This document shows, in pieces, positions 23,867 through 36,372 of a DNA stretch of 64,000 bases. Origin of the DNA: Zingiber officinale. Lineage: Eukaryota; Streptophyta; Magnoliopsida; Zingiberales; Zingiberaceae. Each line of letters starts with the position of its first letter. Position 1 is the stretch's first letter. The notes below the pieces were generated by a model. That model saw only the letters and a program-made list of their open reading frames with translations, ran no database searches and was not told the origin of the DNA. Position numbers and translations under genes: made by a program. The stretch covers positions 78,879,859 through 78,943,858 of the forward strand of contig NC_055999.1 in NCBI RefSeq assembly GCF_018446385.1, given 5' to 3'.

Positions 23867-25189
23867 TGTTGGTGCAGGAAGCATCCGACGATCGAACCTA
23901 AGTTTTGATAATGGCAAAGGGATTCAAAGTTAAGATTTTCTGTCATCTAACATGTTGAATGAGTGTTTCAGGAAAGTCCTAACTGCGGTTAGGCAGGTGA
24001 AAACCCTAGGGGGTGGTAACCCTAGGTCCTAGGGGGTGGTAACCCTAGGTGGAGAAAAGTCCTAGCTGCGGTTAGGCAAAGGGAAAACCCTAGGGGGTGG
24101 TAACCCTAGGTCATAGGGGGTGGTAACCCTATGCAGAAAGTCTTAGCAGGTCGATGACTTCAGGCAAAAAGTCCTAGGGGGTGGTAACCCTAGGTGGAAA
24201 GTCCTGGTGTCGCGAACCAGGTGAAAGACTGGACTAGCCGGGAAGCGGATGTCCAGCAGAAAGTCCGGAAGTATCGAATGCTGAGCAAAAGTCCAGTCGA
24301 TCTAGAGGATCGCACTGGCAGCAGGTAAATCTCCTGAGTGGAGTAGGTGAGGACGCGTTCCCCGTAGAGGAAACAGTAGGCGTCGGGTCGACCTAGGGTT
24401 TCCGGTCGGAAATCCGAAGTCAGACCCGGACAGTCCGGAGACTGTCATAATCATATTTATACTGTTGTTTTATGCTAACTTTGTATTGCAGGATATTGTT
24501 TGGGACTAACATATCTTGCAGGTACAAAATAATGATGTTTTCCCTTGGATGAACAGTGTCCGAGGCGCCTCCATGGAGCTTAGAGGCGCCTCGGGTGCAA
24601 AACCTGAAGCTGGCTGCGAAGTGGAGCTGGAGGCGCCTTCATAGGGATTGAAGGCGCCTTGGACCATTGAAGGCGCCTTCAGGTTAGGATAAGCAACAAT
24701 CAGCGGAGGTTATCACAGCGCAGGAACAGGGATAAATTTTGGGGTTCAAGGCGCCGTGACTAGCACTGGAGGCGCCTTGAACGTCCAATAAAAGGACATC
24801 TCGACCAGCAGCTTGTGATATCTTCTTCCAAGTGAACTATCTGCTACAAGCTTCCTACAAGACGATCCCGAAGTGCTGCAACGACACCCCGACAACCCGG
24901 AGCTTTAGATTTGGTCCTTTGTTGCCGGTATAATCTTTTTACTGCTTTGAATTGTAATTAGTTTGTAATAGTTTTTACGAGCTTATAGTTGTTGCCCACG
25001 GAAAGCGATCAAGGATCGCGGGCCTTCGAGTAGGAGTCGATCAAGGCTCCGAACGAATTAAATCCTCCTGTCTCTGTGTGCTTGCTTTCTTATTTTCCGC
25101 TGCGTTTTAATTACTCGAGTGTTTTACGAATCAAACGAATTAGTCACGAGCGCTATTCACCCCCCCCTCTAGCGCTTCTCGATCCAACA
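23867..25189 (+). mobile_element. Solo LTR, SIRE-like copia, TSD gattg
   Basis: 1,323 bp, TGTTGG...CCAACA, flanked by gattg at 23862-23866 and 25190-25194. In order: a zone of word-echo units (23970-24260) including five copies of a 23-bp ccctagggggtggtaacccta type unit; a cluster of GGCGCC palindromes (24557-24775); a TATA-like aataaaag (24787-24794); the GGAGTC/GGCTCC hairpin (25033-25050); ttccgctgcg; and a C-rich end. Resembles the LTR split at 37800-47834. Confidence 0.93.
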
Positions 25190-25299
25190 GATTGTGGATG
25201 ATCATCGGATGAAGCTCAGGAATGCCGCTAAATGTCGCTGATGGGAGGAGAATCATAGATCTGAGGAAACGCCCAACAAAGCTTTCACAAAATCATCCA

Positions 25300-28200
25300 C
25301 AAAGTCTTGAACGTCCCATGAAAGTAAAGAAAACCTAAAAATCATCTCCACAAAAAATTCCCTAGCAATACCTAGAAGATAGTAAAATGAATTTAACTAA
25401 GATCATCTAAAGATCATAAACAATCATGAATACAATCCAAACAATAATCAGTAGGTATGGTAGTTTCAATCCAATTGAAAAATTAAGCAAGTCGCAATCT
25501 CACAAGGTATTCACCTATTATATCTCTCACACTCAAACGTGTATAAGTGGAGCTCACTCAATGCCACTCACAATATTTCACTATCATAAGCTTGCTTATT
25601 TTCTAATTCTCCACTACTATAAAATATAGCATACATGAATCAAAAGGATTTTATCATCAAGAATTGAAATGGAATAAAAAAGAACAATTAAAGTGGATGA
25701 AATAGGCAAAAGAAAAGAATTCAATAAAGAAAGTGAGAAGATGAGAGTATTGGATAAATATACTTGATGAGTTGACCATTTTGATGTGTAAAGAGATGAA
25801 TACCATTTGTCGTTACCAATTTAAAAGATCAAGCTAACCTCTCCTTTAATTTGATGGAAATCCAAAATTCTTGATACTCTATCTCCACTCTTGATACTCT
25901 TTGTCTTGCCACTGTTTTTTTTTTCTTTCTTTGTTTTCCCACTTCAATTCCATCACTTTGAAACTCAAATAATCAATCAACTTATGAAGAAGAATTCCAA
26001 TCCCCCACACTTAGTCTTGAACGCCCTGTGAAAGTAAAGAAAACCTAAAAATCATCTCCACAAAAAATTCCCTAGCAATACCTAGAAGATAGTAAAAGGA
26101 ATTTAACTAAGACCATCTAAATATCACAAACAATCATGAATACAATCCAAAACAATAATTAGTAGGTATGGTAGTTTCAATCCAATTGAAAAATTAAGCA
26201 AGTCACAATCTCACAAGGTATTCACCTATTCTATCTCTCACACTCAAACGTGTATAAGTGGAGCTCACTCAATGCCACTCACAACATTTCACTACCATAA
26301 GCTTGCTTATTTCCTAATTCTTCATCACTATAAAACATAACATACATGAATCAAAAGAACTTTATCATCAAGAATTGAAATGGAATCAAAAAGAACAATT
26401 AAAGTGGATGAAATAGGCAAAAGAAAAGAATTCAATAAAGTAAGTGAGAAGACGAGAGTATTGGAGGAATATACTTGATGAGTTGACCATTTTGATGTGT
26501 AAAGAGATGAATACCATTTGATGTTACCAATTCAAAAGATCAAGCTAACCTCTCCTTCAATTTGATGGCAATCCAAAATTCTTGATACTCTATCTCCACT
26601 CTTGATACTCTTTGTCTTGCCATTGTTTGTTTTTCTTTCTTTGTTTTCCCACTTCAATTCCATCACTTGGAAACTCAAATAATCAATCAACTTATGAAGA
26701 AGAATTCCAATCCCCCACACTTAGTCTTGAACGTCCTGTGAAAGTAAAGAAAACCTAAAAATCATCTCCACAAAAAATTCCCTAGCAATACCTAGAAGAT
26801 GGTAAAAGGAATTTAACTAAGATCATCTAAAGATCACAAATAATCATGTATACAATCCAAACAATAATTAGTAGGTATGGTAGTTTCAATCCAATTGAAA
26901 AATTAAGCAAGTTGTAATCTCACAAGGTATTCACCTATTATATCTCTCACACTCAAACATGTATAAGTGGAGCTCACTCAATGTCACTCACAACATTTCA
27001 CTACCATAAGCTTACTTATTTTCTAATTCACCATCACTATAAAACATAGCATACATGAATCAAAAGGATTTTATCATCAAGAATTGAAATGGAATCGAAA
27101 AGAACAATTAAAGTGGATGAAATAGGCAAAAGAATAGAATTCAATAAAGAAAGTGAGAAGATGAGAGTATTGGAGAAATATACTTGATGAGTTGACAATT
27201 TTGATGTGTAAAGTGATGAATACCATTTGTCGTTACCAATTCAAAATATCAAGCTAACATCTCCTTCAATTTGATGGCAATCCAAAATTCTTGATACTTT
27301 ATCTCCACTCTTGATACTCTTTGTCTTGCCACTGTTTTTTTTTCTTTCTTTGTTTTCCCACTTCAATTCCATCACTTGGAAACTCAAATAATCAATCAAC
27401 TTATGAAGAAGAATTCCAATCCCCCACACTTAGTCTTGAACGCCCCATGAAAGTAAAGAAAACTTAAAAATCATCTCCACAAAAAATTCCCTAGCAATAC
27501 CTAGAAGATAGTAAAAGGTATTAAACTAAGATCATCTAAAGATCATAAATAATCATATATACAATCCAAACAATAATCAGTAGGTATGGTAGTTTCAATC
27601 CAATTGAAAAATTAAGCAAGTTGCAATCTCACAAGTTATTCACCTATTCTATCTCTCACACTCAAACGTGTATAAGTGGAGCTCACTCAATGTCACTCAC
27701 AACATTCCACTACCATAAGCTTACATATTTTCTAATTCTCCACCACTATAAAACATAGCATACATGAATCAAAAGGATTTTATCATCAAGAATTGAAATG
27801 GAGTAAAAAAGAACAATTAAAGTGGATGAAATAGGCAAAAGAAAAGAATTCAATAAAGAAAGTGAGAAGATGAGAGTATTGGAGGAATATACTTGATGAG
27901 TTGACCATTTTGATGTGTAAAGAGATGAATACCATTTGTCATTACCAATTCAAAAGATCAAGCTAACCTCTCCTTCAATTTGATGGCAATCCAAAATTCT
28001 TGATACTCTTTGTCTTGCCACTATTTTTTTTTCTTTCTTTGTTTTCCCACTTCAATTCCATCACTTGGAAACTCAAATAATCAATCAACTTATGAAGAAG
28101 AATTCCAATCCCCCACACTTAGTCTTGAACGTCCCGTGAAAGTAAAGAAAAACTAAAAATCATCTCCACAAAAAATTCCCTAGCAATACCTAGAAGATAG

Positions 28201-28829
28201 TAAAAGAAATTTAACTAAGATCATCTAAAGATCACAAATAATCATGTATACAATCCAAAAAATAATTTGTAGGTATGGTAGTTTCAATCCAATTGAAAAA
28301 TTAAGCAAGTTGTAATCTCACAAGGTATTCACCTATTATATCTCTCACACTCAAACGTCTATAAGTGGAGCTCACTCAATGCCACTCACAACATTTCACT
28401 ACCATAAGCTTGCTTATTTTCTAATTCTCCACCACTATAAAACTTAGCATACATGAATCTAAAGGATTTTATCATCAAGAATTGAAATGGAATCAAAAAG
28501 AACAATTAAAGTGGATGAAATAGGTAAAAGAAAAGAATTCAATAAAGAAAGTGAGAAGATGAGAGTATTGGAGGAATATACTTGATGAGTTGACCATTTT
28601 GATGTGTAAAGAGATGAATACCATTTGTTGTTACCAATTTAAAAGATCAACCTAACCTTTCCTTCAATTTGATGGCAATCCAAAATTCTTGATACTCTAT
28701 CTCCACTCTTGATACTCTTTGTCTTGCCACTATTTTTTTTTCTTTCTTTGTTTTCCCACTTCAATTCCATTACTTGGAAACTCAAATAATTAATCAACTT
28801 ATGAAGAAGAATTCCCTCCCCCACACTTA
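25300..28829. repeat. Tandem array, five ~710-bp units
   Basis: The phrase cttgaacg(t/c)cc recurs at 25306, 26016, 26726, 27435 and 28124, giving periods of 710, 710, 709 and 689 bp. The short period reflects loss of ~20 bp between two cttgatactct repeats in the fourth unit. Units are highly similar end to end, each with an ~60-codon open frame on the minus strand that is repeated only because the DNA is. The array ends at cccccacactt near 28829. No coding function inferred. Confidence 0.93.
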
Positions 28830-30420
28830 AAACATTGGTCGTTTCGGACAATGAAACACAACCATGATTTCCAATGACTTAATACATTTCTAGCCAATGT
28901 TTTCTTTCTTCCTTCATTCTGCATTCTTTCTCAATTCCTGTGGTTTTTTTCTTCAGTTACAGAATTCTCACAATTATAGCAGAAAAGTTCAAGATTTCAG
29001 AAGTTAAGCAGCATAGAATGACTAATACTCAAGTAAATCTTTATTAAGTTATCAGTAATCACATTACAAGCTCAGTAATCCTGTTTAAGAAGTGCAGAAT
29101 TTTAGCTCTCTTTAAATGTTCTCAGCATTAAAGTTGATGAGTCTAGCACCATAATATTGAGCCCCCTGCTTAATTGCCATTACTGATTTAATTCCTCACC
29201 AAACATATAAACACTAAAGATAGTAACTATTAAAAACCCACAACCTCAGAATTAAGATCCTGGCACAAAGTAGTGTCAACTTGCTAATTTAAAAATTGAA
29301 ATGCAGCTTCTGCATTAATAGCACAAAATTCAGAACTGACTAGTTTAAGAATTTTCTAGACCTTCAATTCTAGCCAATGTTTTCTGAACATTACAGCAAC
29401 TATCAAATTTCCAATGATAATGATTAGGATTCAAAGATTTGGACAAAAGAATCAGCTTTAAAGGAGTTCAAGAAGTCTATTTCAAGATGTCAAATTTAAA
29501 CTTAAAAACTTCCTGCATTACAGATATTCCAACTCACTGAATTCAGCTCTGAGGTACAGTTGATTCTTCATGTTCAGAGCACTACACAAAGAAATAATAC
29601 TCCACAGATTGGAATTGGCACCCATATAAATCAAACGTACCAATAAATGCTGAATTCTGGTTTTCCAGATTTTAGTTCAGCAATTGGAATTCAAGGTAAC
29701 TTCAGCACAACAATTTTAGAATCTGTATTCTAATGACCAATTAGAGGAACATAAAGAACTATGGATGGTTCTTAAGCTTCAATCAGTACCTTGGCATAAA
29801 CAATTCCCACAACGGCACAATATAATTGAAATGTCTTCACTTGAGGTCCAGTAATACAAGGATGCATTTAAGTTCTTCTAGCGAATTTCCTATATTCTTT
29901 TCTTCCATCAAAATCTAGGACTCAAGTTTTAGAATTCAAGAAATAAGGTAACTCCAGCTTCGTTATGAAAATTCCTGCTTAGCAAAGATTCTATGCTTAA
30001 TGCTTTGGACAGTTTCCAGCTTTTGATCTCTTAATTCTGAATCAGGAACACTTCAATAAAGATTTTCAGCAAATAAACTTCAGGAGATAACTCACTTAAT
30101 ATTAATCGCAAGGGTCTTGAATCTCATTCGTTTCAGATTAGATTCAGCCAGAAAATTTGATACAGAAATGAACTTCTTTGAAAATAGTCTTCAGTTTCAA
30201 AATTCTTCTTCCCGACTCCATTTCTAACTGTATACTGTCCTCTTTCATTTTTTATATCATCCATTTCTGTAGATTTCTTATTGCATTCATTCTACAACCA
30301 AACCTAACTACATTCTCTTACCATGGCACGGATTCTAACTTTGCAATTTCAGTAATTGGTATTACTACAGAGTAGATTTTCAGTTTCCAGCCTGTAATTC
30401 AATTATTGAAATAAATATTT
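28830..30420. other. AT-rich non-coding DNA
   Basis: No conserved domain or repeat recognised. Possibly the internal non-coding part of an old retroelement. Confidence 0.45.
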
Positions 30421-30850
30421 AATTGACTAACTATTAAACCTTAATCTAACTTAAATTAAATCAATCCTTAGATTTTAATTTAAATTGAAAATTAAAATAA
30501 CCAACTCACTAAACCCATAAGGTTTCCTGATTCATAATCTAAAAGAGGGTGAGTTGGATTTAGGTTAAATTAGTAACATTAGAATAAACTCAAATCAAAT
30601 TAAATTAAACCTAAATCAAATCAAAACAAACCTAAATCAAATCAAATTAAATTAAACCTGAATCGAATCGAATCAAATCAAATCAAACCTAAATCAAATA
30701 AAATTAAATTAAACCTAAATCAAATCTAATTAAAAATTAAATCAAATCTAATTAAAACCTAAATCAAATCAAATTAAAACCTAAATCAAATCAAATCAAA
30801 TTAAAATAAACCTAAATCAAATCAAACTCAAATTAAACTTAAATCAAATC
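30421..30850. repeat. Low-complexity tandem, aaacctaaatcaaatcaaatt
   Basis: From about 30560 the sequence is short tandem variants of aaacctaaatcaaatcaaatta. The preceding stretch (ggtttcctgattcataatc...gggtgagttgg) resembles 42185-42235 in the 38699 element, so both elements carry an AT-rich repeat zone at a related place. Confidence 0.7.
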
Positions 30851-30851
30851 A

Positions 30852-31990
30852 ACCCCCAGGATTTGAAGACTTAGATCACTGAAACATATCCTTGGGTTAA
30901 ATAAAGTTTTATATGGATTAAAACAAGCACCTAGGGCCTTGTATGAACGACTATCAACATACTTAATATCTAAGGGGTTTAACCAAGGCCAAATAGATCA
31001 AACTCTATTTGTTAAAATCTTAGAAAAAGATATTTTTATAGTTCAAATTTATATAGACGACATAATTTTTGGCTCAACCAACACTAAATTTTTAAAAAAA
31101 ATTCATTAAGTTAATGGAAAATGAATTTGAAATGGGCTTAGTGGAAGAACTCAAATTTTTCTTAGAATTACAAATAAAACAAACAAAAGAAGGAATTTAT
31201 GTTTTTCAAACAAAATATGCCAAGGAATTAATTAAGAAATTTGGAATGAAAAGTTCTAAAAATATTAATACCCAATGACAACTAATATTAAAATTAACTC
31301 TGACTTAGATGAAAAATCAGTAAACTTGAAATATTATAGAAATGCAATAGGAAGTCTACTTTATCTAACTACAAGTCGACCTGATATTTTATTTACAGTA
31401 GATATGCGTGTTAGGTACCAATTTTGTGCAAAAGAATCACACTTAACTAATGTAAAAAGGATACTTAGATGCATTCAGGGGACCCTAAGTGTAGAACTTT
31501 AGTACCCTAGGTCTAGCACATTTGATATAACTGGGTACTCTGACTCAAACTATGCTGAATACAAACTAGATAGAAAAAGTACAATTGGAAGATGCTAACT
31601 TCTAGGACAGTGCCTAGTAAGCTGGTCCAGTAGAAAGCAACATTGTATTTCCTTATCCACTACTGAAGCAATGTACATAGTCATGAGAAAATGTGCATCT
31701 CAACTATTATGGATGATGCACACTTTAAGAGATTATCAATTAGAATATAAAAATATAAAAATTTTAATTGATAATATAAGCTCAATCAATCTTACTAAAA
31801 ATCCAATATACCACTCAAGGACTAAACATATAGAGGTTAAGCATCACTTTATAAGGGATCATGTAGCTAGGGGAGATATTGTTCTTGATTATGTTGAGTC
31901 CAAGTCAAACCTAGTAGACATTTTCACAAAATCCTTACCTGAACTTGAGATCAGTACACTTAGAAGATAATTAGGTATGTGCTTAGTAGA
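30852..31990 (+). pseudogene. SIRE-like copia reverse transcriptase/RNase H relic
   Basis: Starts in RT at PPGFEDLDH and NKVLYGLKQAPRALYERL, then the catalytic IYIDDIIFGST, then ELKFFLELQIKQTKEGIYVF, the connection NAIGSLLYLTTSRPDILF, RNase H (TEAMYIVMRKCASQLLWM, ILIDNISSINL, RTKHIEVKHHFIRDHVARGD) and DIFTKSLPELEIS...LGMCL. Stops and frameshifts occur at about 30880, 31090, 31275 and 31503. Everything upstream of RT motif 3 is missing. The 3' continuation, past the inserted element at 32219-36367, is 36373-37799 plus the LTR from 37800. Confidence 0.88.
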
Positions 31991-32218
31991 ATAGATTCTA
32001 AAATTTTCAAAATAATTCCTTTCGTATGTTTTTTTTAAGTTATGATTTTTAAAAAAATTATATTATGTGTTCAAAATTAGCTTGGTTTCAAAAGTCTAGG
32101 ATAAATTATCTTATTTTATTCAAAACTCCCAATTTTACTAGTATTTTCAAAGATTGAACTTAGTCAGGTCTCTATCCCCCTAGAAAGCATGCACTCATAG
32201 ATTTCAGCTAGAGCATCT

Positions 32219-33264
32219 TGTTGGTGCAGCGGGGACCGGCAAGAGGGGGGTGAATTGCCTGCAAGTAAAAATAACCCTCCTCAAAGCTTTTCAACTCTTA
32301 AAATAAAGCAACACTTAATAACAAAACAAAATGACAGAAAAGAAAAAGAACTCAGAGTTTTAACCTGGTTACAACCAAGAGGGTTGTTAATCCAGGGCGA
32401 TGAAAGGCGTAGTAAGAAAGCTCCTTCTCTGAAGGCGGAGAAGCCTTTTACACTTTGAAAGCTCACTAGTTGCTTAAACAGAAATTACATAGTTATTTTT
32501 TCGTATGAGTTCGTTGTTCTCTAAAGCTGCCCGAGACCCACCTTTATATAGGGGATCTAGAGCTTATCGGATGACTTGATCTTCGGGATCAGGTTTTGAC
32601 TCGAGAGGGATCGGTCGCCCGATCCGCAGGTTCGGTCGACCGAACCTGCTATACCTGCCCAGCTTTCCGTCCAGGTGCAATCTCTGTGGATCGAGCTCAG
32701 GTTCGGTCGACCGATCGGCCAACGGTCTTCCTCTGCGCTGGCCCGATGAAAACGCTCGACTCAGTCTCTGGATAAACTTGGGTTCGGTCGACCGATCACT
32801 TCACCGCTGGCAGATGTGATGCTGACGTGTCACCAACGGCTGGCTTCAGTTAATAAAGGGTTCGGTCGACCGATCAATAGATTCGGTCGACCAAACCGTT
32901 GACAAGTTAACTTCTAGTTGACTTGCTCCGGTTCGGCTCCTTGGGTGATTGCGACCATCCGGAATAGGGCTCACCCAAACCCAGTTCCCGGCCTTCTCCT
33001 CGAGCAGGCTTTTGTCCGACTTCTCGTCCCTCGAACGCCGCGCACGTTCTTCTCGCTCCACAGGAGTACTCTTCCGCAGCTCTCTCGTCCTTCGGACGCA
33101 CCGAGCCCGTCGGCTCCCTTCCCGTGCCGCCCTTCTCGCTAGCTGTGTCTTCCGCTCGACTTCCTGCGCTCCTAAGTTCCTGCACACTCAGACACAGGGT
33201 TCAGACAAAACGCAGGACCTAACCAACTTGGTTGATCACATCAAAACTACCACGGGGTCCAAAA
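32219..33264 (-). repeat. 3' LTR of the gag-only element
   Basis: 1,046 bp matching 35301-36367; its last bases read tccaaaa instead of tccaaca. Minus-strand TATA at 32543-32550 (tatataaagg). Several TCGGTCGACCGA palindromes at 32600-32900. Confidence 0.92.
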
Positions 33265-33280
33265 ATCTCCCCCTTTTTTA
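33262..33280 (-). promoter_or_regulatory. Polypurine tract of the gag-only element
   Basis: Minus strand aaaaaagggggagat directly before the 3' LTR. Confidence 0.85.
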
Positions 33281-33827
33281 TGTGCATCAACCCAAGTTCA
33301 AGTTAGGGTTAAAAATAGACAAACGTAATTTTAAGAAAATTACTAAACTAACAAATATAGCATCAATTTGCAATAAATAAAATTACAATACAGTTTAGAG
33401 AAAAAACATATTAAAATTTTAAAATTTTAATTTTCCTAACTCCCCCTAAACTTGTACTTTTCTCTCCCCCTTTGATCACAGCAAAAACGGGGAAGCAAGT
33501 TCTTAAAAAAAAATTCTCAAATAATTTCTTAGAATTTTCAAAAGGAATTTCTAAGTAAAAATCTATTTTCTAAGTTAAAAATTTCCAAAAATCCAAAACT
33601 TAGAAAAGCCACAAAAAAATGTTTGTACACTTTCAAAGCATTTTAATTCTACTTTTAATGCTTTTTCAGAAAGTTAATTAAATATTTTTGTTTCGATATT
33701 TCAGCTTCCAGGTCGTGGCGAGGCACTAGGCCTTCTTGGTTATTGGAGCAACAACCACTTCCTTAGACAAAGCCTTCATAAGGAAAATGTTTAATTTTCT
33801 CTCTATAAAGCTTTTAATTTTAAGAGA

Positions 33828-35235
33828 TTAGTTTAGCATAGATTTTGGAACCCAATAAAGGTTCCTTCCTACAGGATTAGTCAAAAACTTAGGGGGTATA
33901 TAATTCTTAGGAATTTTCCTAAGTTGACCCTGATGCTTCTTTATATACCAGTTTAATTTTCCATAAATTTTAAGTTTTGATTTTGGAAAAACATTTATCT
34001 TTAAGCATGCATCAGATTTCAATTTTTCAATTTCCAATTTTAAATTTTCATTTTCTGATTTCAAATTTTCATTTTATTTTTCTAATTTATCTAATTCTTT
34101 AGAAAGAGCTTTAATAAATTTAAAAGATTGAGTCGGGGTTAGATTGCGTACCTTACTTACCTGATCTGGTGATGCTCCCCCTTCACTGCTGTTTTCTTCT
34201 TCTGATGTTCCTCCCCCTTCATCAATGCTCATTTCTAAGCTAGATGTTTCTTCTAGCTGATGATTGGCCATCAGTGCTAGTCCCGAGAATTCTTCGACTT
34301 CTGACTCGGAGGATGAAGAGTCGTCCCATGTCGCCTTCAGATTTTTGTGCTTGGGTCGAGCTGGCTTCTTGCTTCTTTCCTTATCTTTCAGTTTGCTCTT
34401 CAATTTTGGGCAATCATCCTTGATGTGCCCTTCTTCGTTGCAATTGTAGCACCGGACTATCCTTCCTTTTTGATGATGCTTACTTGACTGCGATCTAAAC
34501 TTGTTAGATTTAAAAACTTATTAAAACGCCTTACCATTAACGCAGCTTCGTCTTCGTCGATTGACGCTTCAGAGTCGGGATCGTCCTTTTCAGCTCGTAG
34601 GGCAACGTTGAGGTTCGACTTCTCTACTGGTTTTTCTGCAAGTCGAGACTCGTGAAGTTCGAAAGTTGAAAACAAGTTTTCTAAACTACTTACCTCAAAG
34701 TCCTTAGAGATGTAGTAAGTATCTACTAAGGACGCCCATTTTGAAGTCCTCGGGAAGGCATTGAGCGCGTATCGGATGGAATCCCGGTTGGTTACTTCTT
34801 CTCCAAGGTTCGTTAGTTGCGTTATCAGCTCCTTGATTCTCGCTTGGAGTTGCGCTACCTTCTCGCTGATGTTCATCCGGAGGTTTGTCAGTTGTGTCCG
34901 GAGGATGTCGCGCCGCGTCAGCTTCGCTTCAGAGGTACCTTCGTGAAGCTCCAGGAATTTCTCCCAGAGATCTTTCACTGAGACGTAGCTTCCGATTCGA
35001 CTTACCTCCTGAGGTGGCAGAACGCTGAGGAGGTGGAATTCAGCTTTTCCGTTGGCGATGAAATCATCTTGTCCTTCTTGCTCCACGTGTTTTCTTCTTT
35101 GTCTTTAGGAGCTGTAAAATCATATTTCATAGTAATTAAAATATCAAAATCTGTTTTAAAGAATACCTTCATTTTTCGCTTCCATGTAGCGAAATCTCTG
35201 TCGAATTTCGGGGGATGAATGTTCGCGCCGGCCAT
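33828..35235 (-). pseudogene. SIRE-like copia gag, frameshifted
   Basis: ATG at 35235 opens MAGANIHPPKFDRDFATWKR. The frame shifts near 35050 to ...LWEKFLELHEGTSEAKLTRR and RDSIRYALNAFPRTSKWASL, then again near 34450 to the zinc knuckle CYNCNEEGHIKDDCP and an acidic, Ser-rich tail (SSSSESEVEEF), and finally a coiled-coil-like KSENENLKLEIEKLKS ending near WVPKSMLN. Gag would coat the element's RNA in particles. At least three frame breaks. Confidence 0.85.
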
Positions 35236-35286
35236 TGTCTTGATCTTAGTGCTTCAGACGGCGGTTAGTCCTTCTGAGGTTGTCAG

Positions 35287-35298
35287 GCTCTGATACCA
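35287..35298 (-). promoter_or_regulatory. Primer binding site, initiator-Met tRNA
   Basis: gctctgatacca on the plus strand, two bases from the LTR. Confidence 0.93.
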
Positions 35299-35300
35299 CT

Positions 35301-36367
35301 TGTTGGTACAGCAAGGACCGGCAAGAGGAGGGTGAATTGCCTGCACGTAAAAATAACCCTCCTCAAAGCTTTTCAACTCTTAAAATAAAGAAACACTTAA
35401 TAACAAAACAAAATGATAGAAAAGAAATAGAACTCAGAGTTTTAACCTGATTACAACCAAGAGGGTTGTTAATCCAGGGCGATGAAAGGCGCAGTAAGAA
35501 AACTCCTTCTCTGAAGGCGGAGAAGTCTTTTACACTTTGAAAGCTCACTAGTTGCTTAAACAGAAATTATAGAGTTGCTTTTTCTTATGAGTTCGTTGTT
35601 CTCTAAAGCTGCCCGAGACCCACCTTTATATAGGGGATCTAGAGATTATCGGATGACCTAATCTTTGGGATCAGGTTTTGACTTGAGAGGGATCGGTCAA
35701 CCGATCCCCAAGTTCAGTCGACCGAATCTATTGTACCTGCCCAGCTTTCCGTCCAGGTGCAGTCTCTGTGGATCGAGCTCAGGTTCGGTCGATCGATCCT
35801 TGTGTTCGATCGACCGATCGGCCAATGGTCTTCCTCTGCGCTGGCCCGATGAAAATGCTCGACTCAGTCTCTGGATAAACTTGGGTTCGGTCGACCAATC
35901 ACTTTACCGCTGGCAGATGTGATGCTGACGTGTCACCAACGGCTGGCTTCGGTTAATGAAGGGTTCGGTCGACCGATCAATAGATTCCGTCGACCGAACC
36001 GTTGACAAGTCAACTTCCAGTTGACTTGCTCCAGTTCGGCTCCTTGGGTGATTGCAGCCATCCGAAATAGGGCTCACCCAAACCCAGTTCCCGGCCTTCT
36101 CCTCGAGCAGGCTTCTGTCCGGCTTCTCGTCCCTCGAACGTTGTGCACGTTCTTCTCGCTCCACCGGAGTACTCTTCCACAGCTCTCTCGTCCTTCGGAC
36201 GCACCGAGCCCATCGGCTCCCTTCCCGTGCCGTCCTTCTCGCTAGCTGCATCTTCCGCTTGACTTCCTGCGCTCCTAAGTTCCTGCACACTCAGACACAG
36301 GGTTCAGACAAAATGTAGAACCCAACCAACTTGGTTGATCACATCAAAACTACCACGGGGTCCAACA
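35301..36367 (-). repeat. 5' LTR of the gag-only element, with promoter
   Basis: 1,067 bp, TGTTGG...CCAACA. TATA at 35624-35632 on the minus strand; upstream of it (in transcription order) TCGGTCGACCGA-type palindromes at 35690-36000. It carries about 21 bp more than its partner, an extra gatccttgtgttcgatcgacc segment near 35795. Confidence 0.92.
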
Positions 36368-36372
36368 CATCT

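Larger units (their letters stand above)
32219..36367 (-). mobile_element. Gag-only copia element (non-autonomous), TSD catct
   Basis: 4,149 bp: LTR, PBS, gag, PPT, LTR, all on the minus strand; catct at 32214-32218 and 36368-36372. The 2.04-kb interior holds only a decayed gag; protease, integrase, reverse transcriptase and RNase H are absent. It interrupts the SIRE-like element's 3' region, and its gag resembles that of the 38699 element, so both probably used SIRE-type proteins supplied in trans. The pattern fits the gag-only (TR-GAG) class known in plants. Confidence 0.92.

Noticed and set aside
25300..28829. CRISPR-like array
   Set aside because: Units are ~710 bp and near identical without short repeats and unique spacers; the genome is eukaryotic.
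26532..28851. Repeated ~62-70-codon minus-strand frames (MWGIGILLHKLIDYLSFQ type)
   Set aside because: Present only because the 710-bp DNA unit is repeated; frames differ in ends and lack domain or transcription signals.
32846..33187. Arg-rich minus-strand frame, also at 35904-36290
   Set aside because: Lies in the LTRs; its conservation is explained by LTR identity, and overlapping frames are equally open.
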